This document shows positions 17,035 through 26,173 of a stretch of DNA of 64,000 nucleotides, piece after piece (position 1 is the stretch's first letter; every line of letters begins with the position of its first letter). The position numbers and the translations under genes are program-made. The notes under the pieces were generated by a model, which was not told the origin of the DNA, did no database searches, and was given only the letters and a program-made list of their open reading frames with translations. This DNA comes from an uncultured Flavobacteriaceae bacterium (GTDB lineage: Bacteria; Bacteroidota; Bacteroidia; Flavobacteriales; Flavobacteriaceae), in assembly GCA_947495135.1 (NCBI GenBank), contig CANLXN010000007.1, positions 1 through 64,000 on the forward strand, written 5' to 3'.

Positions 17035-19481
17035 TGGTTATGAAAAAATTATATACACTAGCATGCATTTTCTTTTTGATTCCATTGGTTTCCTGGGCTC
17101 AAATATCGGTGAATACATCACAAAGCGACAATGCGCTCATCCAATCTTTGGGGGGTCAAGGGGTAACTATTTCCAACGTAAATATTGCAGGTGCTAATGG
17201 GGCCTACGGTTCATTTAGCGGAGGAAATTTTGGAATAAGTAATGGAGTTGTATTAACTACAGGGTCTGCAGTACAAGCCATAGGTCCAAATGATGAAACG
17301 AATGCCGCTACAAATACAACTGCTGGCGGGAACGCTCTGCTAGATGGCCTAGGCCAGGGTACTACAGAAGATGCCACCGTAGCCACTTTTCAAATAGTAA
17401 CGCAAGGTTGCTCTTTGAGTTTTGACTACGTTTTTGGCTCTGAGGAATATCATGAATATGTTGATTCCCAATTTAACGACGTTTTCGGATTATTTATCTC
17501 TGGTCCTGGCATCACTGGAAATCAAAATCTAGCGACGCTGCCCAATTCAAATACGGCCGTTTCTATCAATAATGTGAACAATGGTGAAACAGACGATTGT
17601 AACTCTAATGGACCTGGGACTAACAGCAACTTTTTTGTAGATAATTGCAATGGCAATAACATACAGTACGATGGACATACTTCTGTTTTAACAGCGAATG
17701 CTGATGGGTTAACGCCTGGGAGTGTTTATACTATTACTTTGGCGGTTGGAGATGTAGGTGATGGAGGATGGGATTCTGGAGTATTTATTTCGGCAGGATC
17801 ATTTAGCTCAGTTGCAAACGTAGCCTTCCATTTTGAAGACGAAGATGGAAACGAAAAAGATGAATTTTGTATTGGTCAAGACGTGTTTTTAAATGGAGCA
17901 GCCACTGCAAATACGGGTAGCTATTTTATGGATTTATGGATTGTAGAATCTAATGGAGATTTAGATTGGATTTCTGGAGTTGGATGGCAGCAAGGTTCAC
18001 CAGATTTATTGAATATCACTCAAATTTTTCAGAACGATCCAGATCATCCTGTAGTTTTTCAGGAAGGTGTTACCTACGGTGTAAAAATTGCTATATCCGA
18101 CCCAGAATGTGGTTGGGTAGAACTTATTCAGTCGTTTACATATGTTAACTGTTGCGACAAGTTTGAAAGTGTCGACTTTCTCCTAGATATAGATGCAAGT
18201 CAGGGAGGCTATGCATTAATAGCCAAAGATTTTGAAGAATACGACTTTATTAATGCACAGCATGAGTGGTATGTACTTTCAAGTCCTAATGAAACAGGAG
18301 GGCCATATACACCTGTGCACAGCACAACTACCACAGGTACAGGTCCAGTAACTATTTTTAATGATGCAGATTATGGTTTATATTATACCGTAATTCACAA
18401 GGTAATAACAGATTGTGGTGAATTGTGTTATGCGAGAGTTCAATATCAGGTTGGATTACATAGCGGAGGCGGATTTAGTCGTGGTGGCGAAGTAGGCGAA
18501 GTAGACTGTTGTCTAGTATTCGAATATTGGCCAAATGGAGTAGGAGAACCTATTGAGTTTACAGCGAAATTTGATATCGGCTTGAGTACTTCTGGTAACA
18601 TCCTTACCCAAGTAGGTTTTGAGTATGAAAATAACCCAAGTATTGTTCATGAGTGGTATTTATACTCAAGTCCAAACCCAACAGGAGGACCTTATGATTT
18701 TGTTGACAGTCAAATAGACGTAATCGATTATACATATGGAACCATAGAAAATGAACTTTATTACTTCCTTATTCACAAGGTGAAGAGTGATTGTGGAGAA
18801 GTTTGTTTCGGTCAGAGTATTTGTAGAAATTGTCCAGAAGAGAGTAAAGGGAGTTGTGAACTTTGTGGTCCAATAGACTGCAGTATTATCGACGATATAA
18901 ACGGTGAATGCGAAACTATGGAAGCACCTACCAATTTACAGGTGAATGGAAATGTACTTAGTTGGGATCCAGTTCCAAACGCTGTTTCATACATCGTAAG
19001 CTCGCCAGGAGCAGGTGAACCGGTTATTGTTTGTAATTGTGAGACTGGAATATCTCTGGCTCCAATTCCAACAGAAGAGACTTTTGTTGAATTAGGAGGT
19101 TCATTACCAAATAAGTGTTTTATCTGGAGAGTAACTGCAATATGTGCAGATGGAAGTGAGATGCCTTCTGAGCAGTCTTGTTTCGGTGGAAACATAATTG
19201 GCGGAGGCGGAAAAGATAAAGGCATGTTAGATGCCCATATCTCTCCAAATCCAAGTAATGGTAATATGGAATTAAGTTTTACGTCCAGTTACGATACCGA
19301 TCTTGAAATTGAAGTATACGATTTCTTTGGAAGGTCTATCCAGACATTCAGTGAAAAAATGACTTCCTTTAAGAAGAAGTCGGTTCAATGGAATGCCAAT
19401 AACAGACTACCAAAAGGAATCTACTTTGTTCAATTCAGAACAAATGAAGAGACTATTTACAAACAAATAATTATTGAATAA
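17034..19481 (+). CDS. Choice-of-anchor L surface protein with T9SS type A signal
   Basis: The protein has 815 residues; the ATG at 17034 overlaps the previous stop, and an ATG two codons later at 17040 is equally possible. A signal peptide ends at SWAQ. Residues about 20-260 match the choice-of-anchor L domain (GISNGVVLTTG; DYVFGSEEYHEYVDSQFNDV; SVYTITLAVGDVGDGGWDSG). The middle holds two related Cys-containing segments built around HEWY..SSPN.TGGPY and HKV..DCGE.C. A fibronectin-like segment (PTNLQVNGNVLSWDPVPNA) follows, then a type A sorting domain from about ISPNPSNGNMELSF. It is predicted to be an extracellular, disulfide-rich surface protein. A perfect terminator follows. Confidence 0.85.
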   Translation: MVMKKLYTLACIFFLIPLVSWAQISVNTSQSDNALIQSLGGQGVTISNVNIAGANGAYGSFSGGNFGISNGVVLTTGSAVQAIGPNDETNAATNTTAGGNALLDGLGQGTTEDATVATFQIVTQGCSLSFDYVFGSEEYHEYVDSQFNDVFGLFISGPGITGNQNLATLPNSNTAVSINNVNNGETDDCNSNGPGTNSNFFVDNCNGNNIQYDGHTSVLTANADGLTPGSVYTITLAVGDVGDGGWDSGVFISAGSFSSVANVAFHFEDEDGNEKDEFCIGQDVFLNGAATANTGSYFMDLWIVESNGDLDWISGVGWQQGSPDLLNITQIFQNDPDHPVVFQEGVTYGVKIAISDPECGWVELIQSFTYVNCCDKFESVDFLLDIDASQGGYALIAKDFEEYDFINAQHEWYVLSSPNETGGPYTPVHSTTTTGTGPVTIFNDADYGLYYTVIHKVITDCGELCYARVQYQVGLHSGGGFSRGGEVGEVDCCLVFEYWPNGVGEPIEFTAKFDIGLSTSGNILTQVGFEYENNPSIVHEWYLYSSPNPTGGPYDFVDSQIDVIDYTYGTIENELYYFLIHKVKSDCGEVCFGQSICRNCPEESKGSCELCGPIDCSIIDDINGECETMEAPTNLQVNGNVLSWDPVPNAVSYIVSSPGAGEPVIVCNCETGISLAPIPTEETFVELGGSLPNKCFIWRVTAICADGSEMPSEQSCFGGNIIGGGGKDKGMLDAHISPNPSNGNMELSFTSSYDTDLEIEVYDFFGRSIQTFSEKMTSFKKKSVQWNANNRLPKGIYFVQFRTNEETIYKQIIIE

Positions 19482-19488
19482 AAGTTGC

Positions 19489-19525
19489 AAAAACGGCTCA
19501 GGTATTTTGCCTGAGCTGTTTTTAT
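19489..19525 (+). terminator. Rho-independent terminator
   Basis: AAAAACGGCTCAGG (19489-19502) pairs with CCTGAGCTGTTTTT (19510-19523) with a single G-U pair and a 7-nt loop. The T-run is part of the 3' arm. It begins 8 bp after the stop of the choice-of-anchor L gene. Confidence 0.93.
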
Positions 19526-19560
19526 TAAAAATCCTAAACCTAATTATAAAAACAAACGAC

Positions 19561-20820
19561 ATGAAAAAATTAAGCTTATTAGTAGCATGCCTCCTTATAG
19601 GATTGGTAAGCTGTGAAACAGAAACAATAGAAACTAACGACCAACTTATCGAAATTCCAACTAATCAAATTCAAGAAAGAGGAGGTGGCGTTGCTGAATA
19701 CCCAAGCAACGAGATGGTCATTCAGTACGATCCTTTATTAAGTGAAGCAGAGCGACAACAAATGAGAGATGAATATGGAGTAATATCCTATAAAAACTGT
19801 AGTTGTGCAGATCCAACACTGGAGTTGTGGATCTTCTCAACAGATCCGCATAATGGAGGAGACGGATCTATCGAAGAAAAAGTATTTGGAGCCAAAGACG
19901 ACACAGGTCTCGAGGGAGTAGATTTTAATCCAAAAATTCAGCATCAAGGATTGAAACTTCAGTCTTTATTTGGAGTGGACGATTTAGGTATTGCCTTTAA
20001 TAAGATGGTTCCATCGAATGATGCTGTCACCATTGCTGTTTTAGATACAGGGGTCGATTATAATTATTTCGGTTTTGAAAATTCTTTTTTGTATAACAGT
20101 CAGGCAAGTCAGAATAACTGTGCAGACAACGGGATGGAAGATTATTTTGGTTGGGACTTTGTGAATGAGGATAATAATCCTTTCGACGATTATGGTCACG
20201 GGACCATTGTAACAAGCTTTATAGCTTCTTCCTTAGAGGCTGCTAATGTGAACTTTCAAATTTTGCCTGTAAAAGCGTTCGATAAGGATGGTAAGGGGTC
20301 TTATTTTGATATTTTATGCGGATTTAAATACGCAGTTAATAACACAGACGTAGATGTTGTTAATATGAGCTTTGGGTGGTATCGCAAAGATTACGAGTTA
20401 CTTAATAAGTTTATTGTAGATTCTGAAGGAGCGGCCATACTTACTACTTCGGCTGGGAACGATGGAGTGGATAACGATTTTAATTTGCATTATCCATCTT
20501 CTTACGAAGCCAACAATATTCTATCTGTTGCTGCTTTGGGTAGTTTACCATCTTCTATCGGTTTAGCTTCATTTTCTAATTATGGATTAAACTCGGTGGA
20601 TATTGCCGCAGCTGGTGAAGAACTGCCGTTTTATGTTTCACAAACGGAGTACATATCGGTCTCCGGTACTTCTTATGCCAATGCCTATGCATCGGCGTTT
20701 TGCGGAAAATTTTATCAACCAAACTTAAGTCCGTTACAGCATATGAGTGTGGTTCTAAATAATACAACACCTCATTTTAATTTGGGTGAAATCAAATACT
20801 CATCTTACATAGAAAATTAG
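19561..20820 (+). CDS. Subtilisin-like (S8) serine protease, predicted lipoprotein
   Basis: The ATG at 19561 gives 419 residues with a lipobox (LIGLVSC at the end of the signal), so it is probably lipid-anchored. The catalytic triad is intact: D162 in AVLDTGVD, H213 in GHGT and S371 in GTSYA, with the oxyanion-hole N300 in SAGND. Residues about 25-130 form an N-terminal pro- or inhibitor-like region containing a short CxC motif. There is no T9SS C-terminal domain. It lies between a T9SS surface protein and a CHAT protein, in a block facing a sigma/anti-sigma pair; a protease acting on those exported neighbours is a plausible but untested role. Confidence 0.9.
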   Translation: MKKLSLLVACLLIGLVSCETETIETNDQLIEIPTNQIQERGGGVAEYPSNEMVIQYDPLLSEAERQQMRDEYGVISYKNCSCADPTLELWIFSTDPHNGGDGSIEEKVFGAKDDTGLEGVDFNPKIQHQGLKLQSLFGVDDLGIAFNKMVPSNDAVTIAVLDTGVDYNYFGFENSFLYNSQASQNNCADNGMEDYFGWDFVNEDNNPFDDYGHGTIVTSFIASSLEAANVNFQILPVKAFDKDGKGSYFDILCGFKYAVNNTDVDVVNMSFGWYRKDYELLNKFIVDSEGAAILTTSAGNDGVDNDFNLHYPSSYEANNILSVAALGSLPSSIGLASFSNYGLNSVDIAAAGEELPFYVSQTEYISVSGTSYANAYASAFCGKFYQPNLSPLQHMSVVLNNTTPHFNLGEIKYSSYIEN

Positions 20821-20860
20821 TTTGAGTAACTAGGTTTAGGTTCTTTTTATTTAAACTTCG

Positions 20861-20892
20861 AAGGGAGGAGTGTTTGTGCTCCTCCCTTTATA
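20861..20892 (+). terminator. Rho-independent terminator after the S8 protease
   Basis: AAGGGAGGAG (20861-20870) and CTCCTCCCTT (20879-20888) form a perfect 10-bp stem with an 8-nt loop. The following T-tract is short and interrupted (TTTATATAT). Confidence 0.75.
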
Positions 20893-20925
20893 TATTATCT
20901 TTAAAGTTCATTCACGAATTTAAAT

Positions 20926-23691
20926 ATGAAATGCCGTTGTAGTTTACTTTTTGTTATTGTTTTACTAATGCCGCTATTATTATCGGGACAGACGAGTTTT
21001 ACTGAAAGCTACGAATCGATTATATCCTCTTCCATAGGTCCTTCCGAGAAATTGACTAAAGTAGAGCTTCTTTTGCAGGATCAAGAAGAATTTAGTCCTA
21101 CCGAAAGGGCACAAGTGCTTTACAATTTTTCTAAATGGTGCTTTATAAAACTAAAGGACCACAAGCGCGGTCAAAAGTATGCGATGCAGGAATATGCATT
21201 GCGATCTAATCTGCTGCAGGACGATAACCTCCTGAAGAGAAATCTATATAATTTGGGTTATATGTTTCATCATACTGCGAGCCCTAACTATAACAAATCT
21301 TTGGTCTATTTCAATAAGCTCATAGAGGTGTCGGATAGTTTAGAGCCACGATTAGGGAACACTTACCGGGAAATAGGAGATATTTATGATGAACTTGGAG
21401 ATTTCAGAAATGCTTTAAACCACTACGAGAAATCTGCTAGGATTCTTGAAATTCAAGATCACAAACGGTCATTGCTTACTACTTATACCAATATATTGGG
21501 AATGTATGTCGATACCAATGACAGCACCTTTGTGCGTCCTTTTTTAAAGAATTTGGATCTCATTCAGGCATTGGAGGGAGAGGTAGAATTTTCAAATAGA
21601 CAACGGGCTATGCTACTGTTCAATACTGCTGCTATGCTCCGAACTAGTTCAAATTATCGAAACGAAATAGAGCCCGCTCAAGAGGCGTTAGAATTATTTA
21701 AGGAATATGATGATTCTCTTAATATATTCAAGACATTGGGACTCATGGGAACCATTAAAAAAATGGATGGGGATTTTCTGGAAGCCGAAAGGTTATTTGA
21801 TTTATCTACTCAGTATGTTAAAAACGACCCATTAAACCAAAGTTCTATATATAATAACCTAGGCGATATTGCTTTAGCTCAAGGCATGCATCTAGAAGCT
21901 ATGGAACACTATGAGAAGGCCGTGCAAACTGCGGCGTTTTCTAGGCACGAATCTGCAGAATATACCTTGAAAGATTTGGTGCAAGATGGAGTGTTACCAA
22001 ATAAGAAGCATGTGTTGGATTATCTCATTGATCAAGCCGATGGATGGTTTAAGTTTTATGAGTCCACTAAGGACAGAGCTCATTTGCTGGAAGCCGAAAA
22101 GTGTGTCACCTTAGCCGATGCGCTTATTGATCAATTGTATTTCGAGAGTAGGGAAGAGCTGTCAAAACTATCTTGGAGAAAAAAAGGGTCACAGCTCTAT
22201 TTTCGGGCAGTTTCTATTTGCTATTTATTAGACAAGTCTGAAAAGGCTTTCTATTATATGGAAAAGAATAAGGGATTGGTCTTACTGGAAAATATAACTT
22301 CTGTAAAGGCTAAAGAATTGGGTAAGATTCCTCAAGAAGTAATTGATAGAGAGCACATGCTTTTGGGTAAAATAAAACAAGTGCAGTTGTCATTTGCGGA
22401 ACTTCAGAAAGAAGAAAATCCGGCGAAAAAATTAAAGGAGACCAAGAATGTTTTATTCAACCTTAAGAGAGATTATAAGCTCTATGTGGATTCGTTAAAA
22501 CAACAGTTCCCATCCTACTACTCCTATAAACAGCAGTTAGAGTTGATTGGCCTACCAGACCTACAGAAAACTTTAAGCAAAGACGAAAATGCGATAGAAT
22601 ATATTGTTGGTGCTAATGAGGCTTTTGGAATGTTTATAAGTAAGTCTAGTTTAGAGCTTGTAAAATTACCTAAATGGGATGAAGTCGAACGGGAAATTAT
22701 GTCGTTTCAAAAGTTCGTTAGAAAGCCACTAACGAGTCGAGATGAAATAGACCAATTTAAAAATGTCGCGGCTAGGCTTCATAAATCATTGCTGCCATTT
22801 GACCTTTATAAAAAGCTGCCAAAAGGAAGTAAGATTTCCATTGTAACAGATGGGAGTCTACAGTATTTTCCGTTCGAATCTTTACTTTCTGAGAATATTG
22901 AAGATGATTTGAGGGATCGCTATCTTTTGAGTCGCTTTATAATTTCCTATAACCATTCGTTTTCGCTAGTGTCAAAATTTGAAATGCTCGAATCGGAAAA
23001 GAAAAACTCTTATTTGGCATTTTTGCCATCTTCGTTTCTTAATAATTATGTCCCAGATCTTCTGGGAAGTGCTAGTGAAAAAAAGGCGATTAGTTCTTAT
23101 TTTGGCGAAAGTATTATTCAAAGTAATCGCGCCACCAAGCAATCCTTTTTAGAGAGATATAATGAAAATAGCGTCATTCACATTTCAACACATGGTGGGA
23201 TAGATAATGCTATTCCATGGCTTGCTTTTTATGACGAACGGTTGTTCTTGGACGAATTGTATTTCTTTAAAAATCAAAAGGCAATGGTCGTTTTAAGTGC
23301 TTGTAAGACCTCAATTGGAGAAATTATAGAAGGGGAAGGACTATTAAATCTCACTAGGGGCTTTATTAAATCTGGAGCTAAAAGTGTTGTCTCTACGCTC
23401 TGGGATGTAAACGAAAAGTCGAGCAGCGAGATTATTTCTAGTTTTTATAAACATCTGCATGATGGAGAAGAAAAGTCTGTGGCGCTGCAAAAGGCAAAAC
23501 TTAGTTATTTAGACGAGCATCATAATACTTCAGAAGCTTCCCCTTATTACTGGAGTTCGATTGTGCTTACGGGGGACCATAAACCATTAATAGACGAAGG
23601 TTTTCCATGGCTGTCTATTGCCTTCGCTACCTTAACGGGACTCTTTTTAGTCTACTTAGTTCGAAATAGAAGGAGGAGAGCAGTTGGCTGA
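20926..23691 (+). CDS. TPR-CHAT caspase-like protein with C-terminal membrane anchor
   Basis: The protein has 921 residues: signal peptide (MKCRCSLLFVIVLLMPLLLS), a long TPR region (about 30-350, e.g. YREIGDIYDELGDFRNALNH), a helical coiled region (about 350-560), then a CHAT domain (about 600-890). The caspase-type dyad is intact: H756 in HISTHG and C793 in LSACKTS. A transmembrane helix near 897-914 precedes a basic tail (RNRRRRAVG), so the CHAT domain should face the periplasm. CHAT domains are clan CD proteases that often act as proteolytic effectors in stress or conflict systems. Here the partners are exported proteins and a sigma/anti-sigma pair. The substrate is unknown. Confidence 0.88.
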   Translation: MKCRCSLLFVIVLLMPLLLSGQTSFTESYESIISSSIGPSEKLTKVELLLQDQEEFSPTERAQVLYNFSKWCFIKLKDHKRGQKYAMQEYALRSNLLQDDNLLKRNLYNLGYMFHHTASPNYNKSLVYFNKLIEVSDSLEPRLGNTYREIGDIYDELGDFRNALNHYEKSARILEIQDHKRSLLTTYTNILGMYVDTNDSTFVRPFLKNLDLIQALEGEVEFSNRQRAMLLFNTAAMLRTSSNYRNEIEPAQEALELFKEYDDSLNIFKTLGLMGTIKKMDGDFLEAERLFDLSTQYVKNDPLNQSSIYNNLGDIALAQGMHLEAMEHYEKAVQTAAFSRHESAEYTLKDLVQDGVLPNKKHVLDYLIDQADGWFKFYESTKDRAHLLEAEKCVTLADALIDQLYFESREELSKLSWRKKGSQLYFRAVSICYLLDKSEKAFYYMEKNKGLVLLENITSVKAKELGKIPQEVIDREHMLLGKIKQVQLSFAELQKEENPAKKLKETKNVLFNLKRDYKLYVDSLKQQFPSYYSYKQQLELIGLPDLQKTLSKDENAIEYIVGANEAFGMFISKSSLELVKLPKWDEVEREIMSFQKFVRKPLTSRDEIDQFKNVAARLHKSLLPFDLYKKLPKGSKISIVTDGSLQYFPFESLLSENIEDDLRDRYLLSRFIISYNHSFSLVSKFEMLESEKKNSYLAFLPSSFLNNYVPDLLGSASEKKAISSYFGESIIQSNRATKQSFLERYNENSVIHISTHGGIDNAIPWLAFYDERLFLDELYFFKNQKAMVVLSACKTSIGEIIEGEGLLNLTRGFIKSGAKSVVSTLWDVNEKSSSEIISSFYKHLHDGEEKSVALQKAKLSYLDEHHNTSEASPYYWSSIVLTGDHKPLIDEGFPWLSIAFATLTGLFLVYLVRNRRRRAVG

Positions 23692-23729
23692 TCCTATTTT
23701 TGATTGCGATTGGTGTTTGGAAACTAGTT

Positions 23730-24239
23730 TTAAAGAGCGAAGTCAAACAAATCCCAATTCACATACACTTGATAGATAAAAAGTCCAAGGTACACCAAAG
23801 TAGCAAACAGTTTCATAAAGGTGGATGCTAAGAAACCAAAAAAGGATCCAATAGCCGCCTTGAACGCTTGAGGTCCGGAAGTGTCATTAAAAAGCAATTC
23901 TCCAACCAAGGCTCCAACAAATGGCCCAATTAGAATTCCAAAGGGGATAGGAGCCAAGATTCCCACTATTAAGCCTATAGTAGTTCCCCAGGCACCTGCC
24001 TTACTCCCTCCAAATTTTTTAGTTCCTATTGCTGGGATAATATAATCCATCACATAAATAAGAATTGCAATCACTCCAGTGATGATAATAAATGCCCAGT
24101 CGAATTCGAGAGAGGGAGCGAGAAATAATAAAATGAGTCCAAGCCAAGAAATAGGCGTCCCCGGAATTACCGGTAAAATACTTCCAGCGATGCCAACCAA
24201 CATTACTAAGAAGCCTAAAACAATAAAAAGTATATCCAT
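23730..24239 (-). CDS. DUF456 family membrane protein
   Basis: The protein has 169 residues, nearly all hydrophobic, with about five transmembrane segments. Glycine-rich motifs such as GIAGSILPVIPGTPISW and KKFGGSKAGAWGTTIGLI, and the later GILIGPFVGALVGELL, are characteristic of DUF456, which resembles a glycine-zipper-containing membrane family. No biochemical function is established. It is convergent with the CHAT gene and divergent from the BlaI gene. Confidence 0.85.
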   Translation of the reverse strand: MDILFIVLGFLVMLVGIAGSILPVIPGTPISWLGLILLFLAPSLEFDWAFIIITGVIAILIYVMDYIIPAIGTKKFGGSKAGAWGTTIGLIVGILAPIPFGILIGPFVGALVGELLFNDTSGPQAFKAAIGSFFGFLASTFMKLFATLVYLGLFIYQVYVNWDLFDFAL

Positions 24240-24342
24240 AATTCAGCAATAAGACGCAACAGTGACCGTAAAGTAACAAACAAAATAGAGATTTATAAAA
24301 TGAGTTGTCGAACGCTCAATTTATAAAACAAGAGTTATTATT

Positions 24343-24376
24343 AACTAAAAACTTAGTTTGAACTAAATTTTTAGTT
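24343..24376. promoter_or_regulatory. Double BlaI-type operator overlapping the blaI-like promoter
   Basis: Two tandem 16-bp dyads of the form AACTAA-N4-TTAGTT lie at 24343-24358 and 24361-24376, separated by TG. Together they make a 34-bp element with 30 symmetric positions. The second copy abuts the -7 box TATATTTG. BlaI/MecI repressors bind as dimers to dyads near their own promoters, so autorepression is the natural reading. The AACTAA half-site differs from the TACA/TGTA of Staphylococcus and Bacillus. Confidence 0.85.
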
Positions 24377-24383
24377 ATATTTG
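24357..24383 (+). promoter_or_regulatory. Promoter of the blaI-M56 operon
   Basis: TATATTTG (24376-24383) is an exact match to the Bacteroidota -7 consensus TANNTTTG. TTTG at 24357-24360 could be the -33 element with a short 15-nt spacer. The start codon follows 21 bp later. The promoter is embedded in the double operator. Confidence 0.65.
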
Positions 24384-24404
24384 AATCAGTTAAAACCCAC
24401 ATCA

Positions 24405-24767
24405 ATGAAACAACTCACAAAAGCGGAAGAAGATATTATGCAAATTCTTTGGAGTCTAGGCGAAGGAAATGTCGCCTCTATTATAGACGAACTACCTGAG
24501 CCCAAGCCAGCTTATAATACCGTTTCGACCATTGTTCGGATTCTAGAAAGTAAGGAATTTGTAGATTATCGAAAAGAAGGGCGAGGACACGTTTATTTTC
24601 CCAAAGTAAAAAAAGAATCTTATAGTAATCAATCTATTAATAAGCTAGTGGATGGCTATTTTCAAGGATCTTTTAAGAGTATGGTATCCTTTTTTATGAA
24701 GAAGAACGATATCAATATTCAGGAGTTGGAGACTATTTTAAAGGAAATTAATAAAGACGAGAACTAA
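24405..24767 (+). CDS. BlaI/MecI/CopY family transcriptional repressor
   Basis: The ATG at 24405 gives 120 residues; an earlier in-frame TTG would run into the promoter box. The N-terminal winged helix is typical (LTKAEEDIMQILWSLGEGNV, NTVSTIVRILESKEFVDYRK), followed by a C-terminal dimerisation region. The stop overlaps the start of an M56 peptidase gene (TAATG). In the known systems the M56 sensor triggers cleavage of the repressor. No beta-lactamase is present, so this is one of the many Bacteroidota BlaI/M56 pairs with unknown signal. Confidence 0.93.
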   Translation: MKQLTKAEEDIMQILWSLGEGNVASIIDELPEPKPAYNTVSTIVRILESKEFVDYRKEGRGHVYFPKVKKESYSNQSINKLVDGYFQGSFKSMVSFFMKKNDINIQELETILKEINKDEN

Positions 24768-26173
24768 TGCACTATATCTTACAAACCATTGCATTCCAAC
24801 TATTATTTCTAATAGTGTACGATCTATTTTTAAAGAAAGAAACCTTTTTCAACACCAATAGATTCTATTTGCTCATCACACCGGTAGTTAGTTTAATTCT
24901 CCCGTTTATTCAAATTGCCGCACTGCGCGAAAGTGTTCCGCAAGAATTGGTTATTCAATTACCTGCAGTGGTGATTGGAGGTGAAGCCTCTGTAGAAGGA
25001 CTAACCAACGCCTATTTAGGAAATGGGTGGTTAAATTTACAGACCCTATGGATCTTTGGAGCCTTGCTGAGCTTATTGTTTTTTGCTCGAAAATTACTTC
25101 GGATATTTAGGCTGAAACGTGCTGGAGAGGTAAAATTGGCGAAGGGTTTTAGAGTTATTAAACTTCCTAAGACTACCACTGCCTTTACTTTTTTTGGAAA
25201 CATATTTTTAGGTGAGCAACTTTCAGAAGAACAGCAAAGCCGAATTTTACTCCACGAAAAGGTGCATGTACATCAGAGACACAGCTTAGACTTATTATTC
25301 TTCGAAATATTGCGCATATTGTTTTGGTTTAATCCTCTGGTTTATATTTTTCAGAAGCGAGCTACTGTGCTTCACGAATTTATAGCCGATCAAAAAGTGG
25401 CGGCTGAACGCTCTCATCAAGCATATTATCAAGACCTATTACAAGAGGTCTTCCAAACTGAAAAAATTTCATTCATCAATACATTTTTCAATCATTCATT
25501 AATTAAAAAACGAATCGTTATGTTACAAAAATCAAAATCAAAGAAAATCGTACAACTCAAGTATTTATTGCTAGTTCCAGTTATAGCTGGAATGTTATTT
25601 TACACTTCCTGCTCTCAAGACATAAAGGCGCAGGAAACCGCTTCTGCGGAAGGAGCTACAGACAGTGAGATTATTCAAAAAGTCGAAAATTTATTAGATG
25701 CTGTAGCCAAGAAAGGAGAAATCTCTAAAGAGGAGGAGGATGCGTTAAAAGTGCTATATGTGCTTACCAATCCAAATGGAATAGAAACTCCAGAATTTGA
25801 GCAGGTTAAAGAAAAAGTTGAAATTCCTTTTGGCGTTATTGAAAGGGTGCCAACGTTCCCAGGTTGCGAAGGAATGTCCAATGAAGAATCTAGAAAGTGC
25901 TTCACTCAAAAAGTAACGCAATTTGTGATGAGCGAATTTAACACCAAAGTTGCGAAGCCTGAAGTTACTGGTAAACAAAAAATTTCCGTGATATTTAAAA
26001 TTGGTTTGGATGGAAAAGTTAGTAAAATTCAGACAAGAGCCGCTCATCCTGAATTGGCACAAGAAGCCAAAAGAGTTATTGAAGGACTTCCTCAAATGAC
26101 GCCTGGTGAGCAGAGCGGGAAGAAAGTAGGAGTACTGTATCATCTGCCAATTATATTTAAAATCAATGAATAA
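24767..26173 (+). CDS. BlaR1-like M56 membrane metallopeptidase with C-terminal TonB_C-like domain
   Basis: The protein has 468 residues. Transmembrane segments lie near 3-20, 33-52, 92-106 and about 268-283. The M56 zinc motif HEKVH (163-167) is intact, with a further E204 in HEFIAD. A Cys-containing stretch (FYTSCSQ) follows the last helix. Residues about 350-468 form a domain like the C-terminus of energy-transducer TonB proteins (VPTFPGCEGM, then CF, ending LYHLPIIFKI). It is coupled to the BlaI gene by overlap. Family knowledge predicts signal-dependent proteolysis that relieves BlaI repression; the TonB_C-like domain is probably the periplasmic sensor or partner-binding part. Confidence 0.9.
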   Translation: MHYILQTIAFQLLFLIVYDLFLKKETFFNTNRFYLLITPVVSLILPFIQIAALRESVPQELVIQLPAVVIGGEASVEGLTNAYLGNGWLNLQTLWIFGALLSLLFFARKLLRIFRLKRAGEVKLAKGFRVIKLPKTTTAFTFFGNIFLGEQLSEEQQSRILLHEKVHVHQRHSLDLLFFEILRILFWFNPLVYIFQKRATVLHEFIADQKVAAERSHQAYYQDLLQEVFQTEKISFINTFFNHSLIKKRIVMLQKSKSKKIVQLKYLLLVPVIAGMLFYTSCSQDIKAQETASAEGATDSEIIQKVENLLDAVAKKGEISKEEEDALKVLYVLTNPNGIETPEFEQVKEKVEIPFGVIERVPTFPGCEGMSNEESRKCFTQKVTQFVMSEFNTKVAKPEVTGKQKISVIFKIGLDGKVSKIQTRAAHPELAQEAKRVIEGLPQMTPGEQSGKKVGVLYHLPIIFKINE

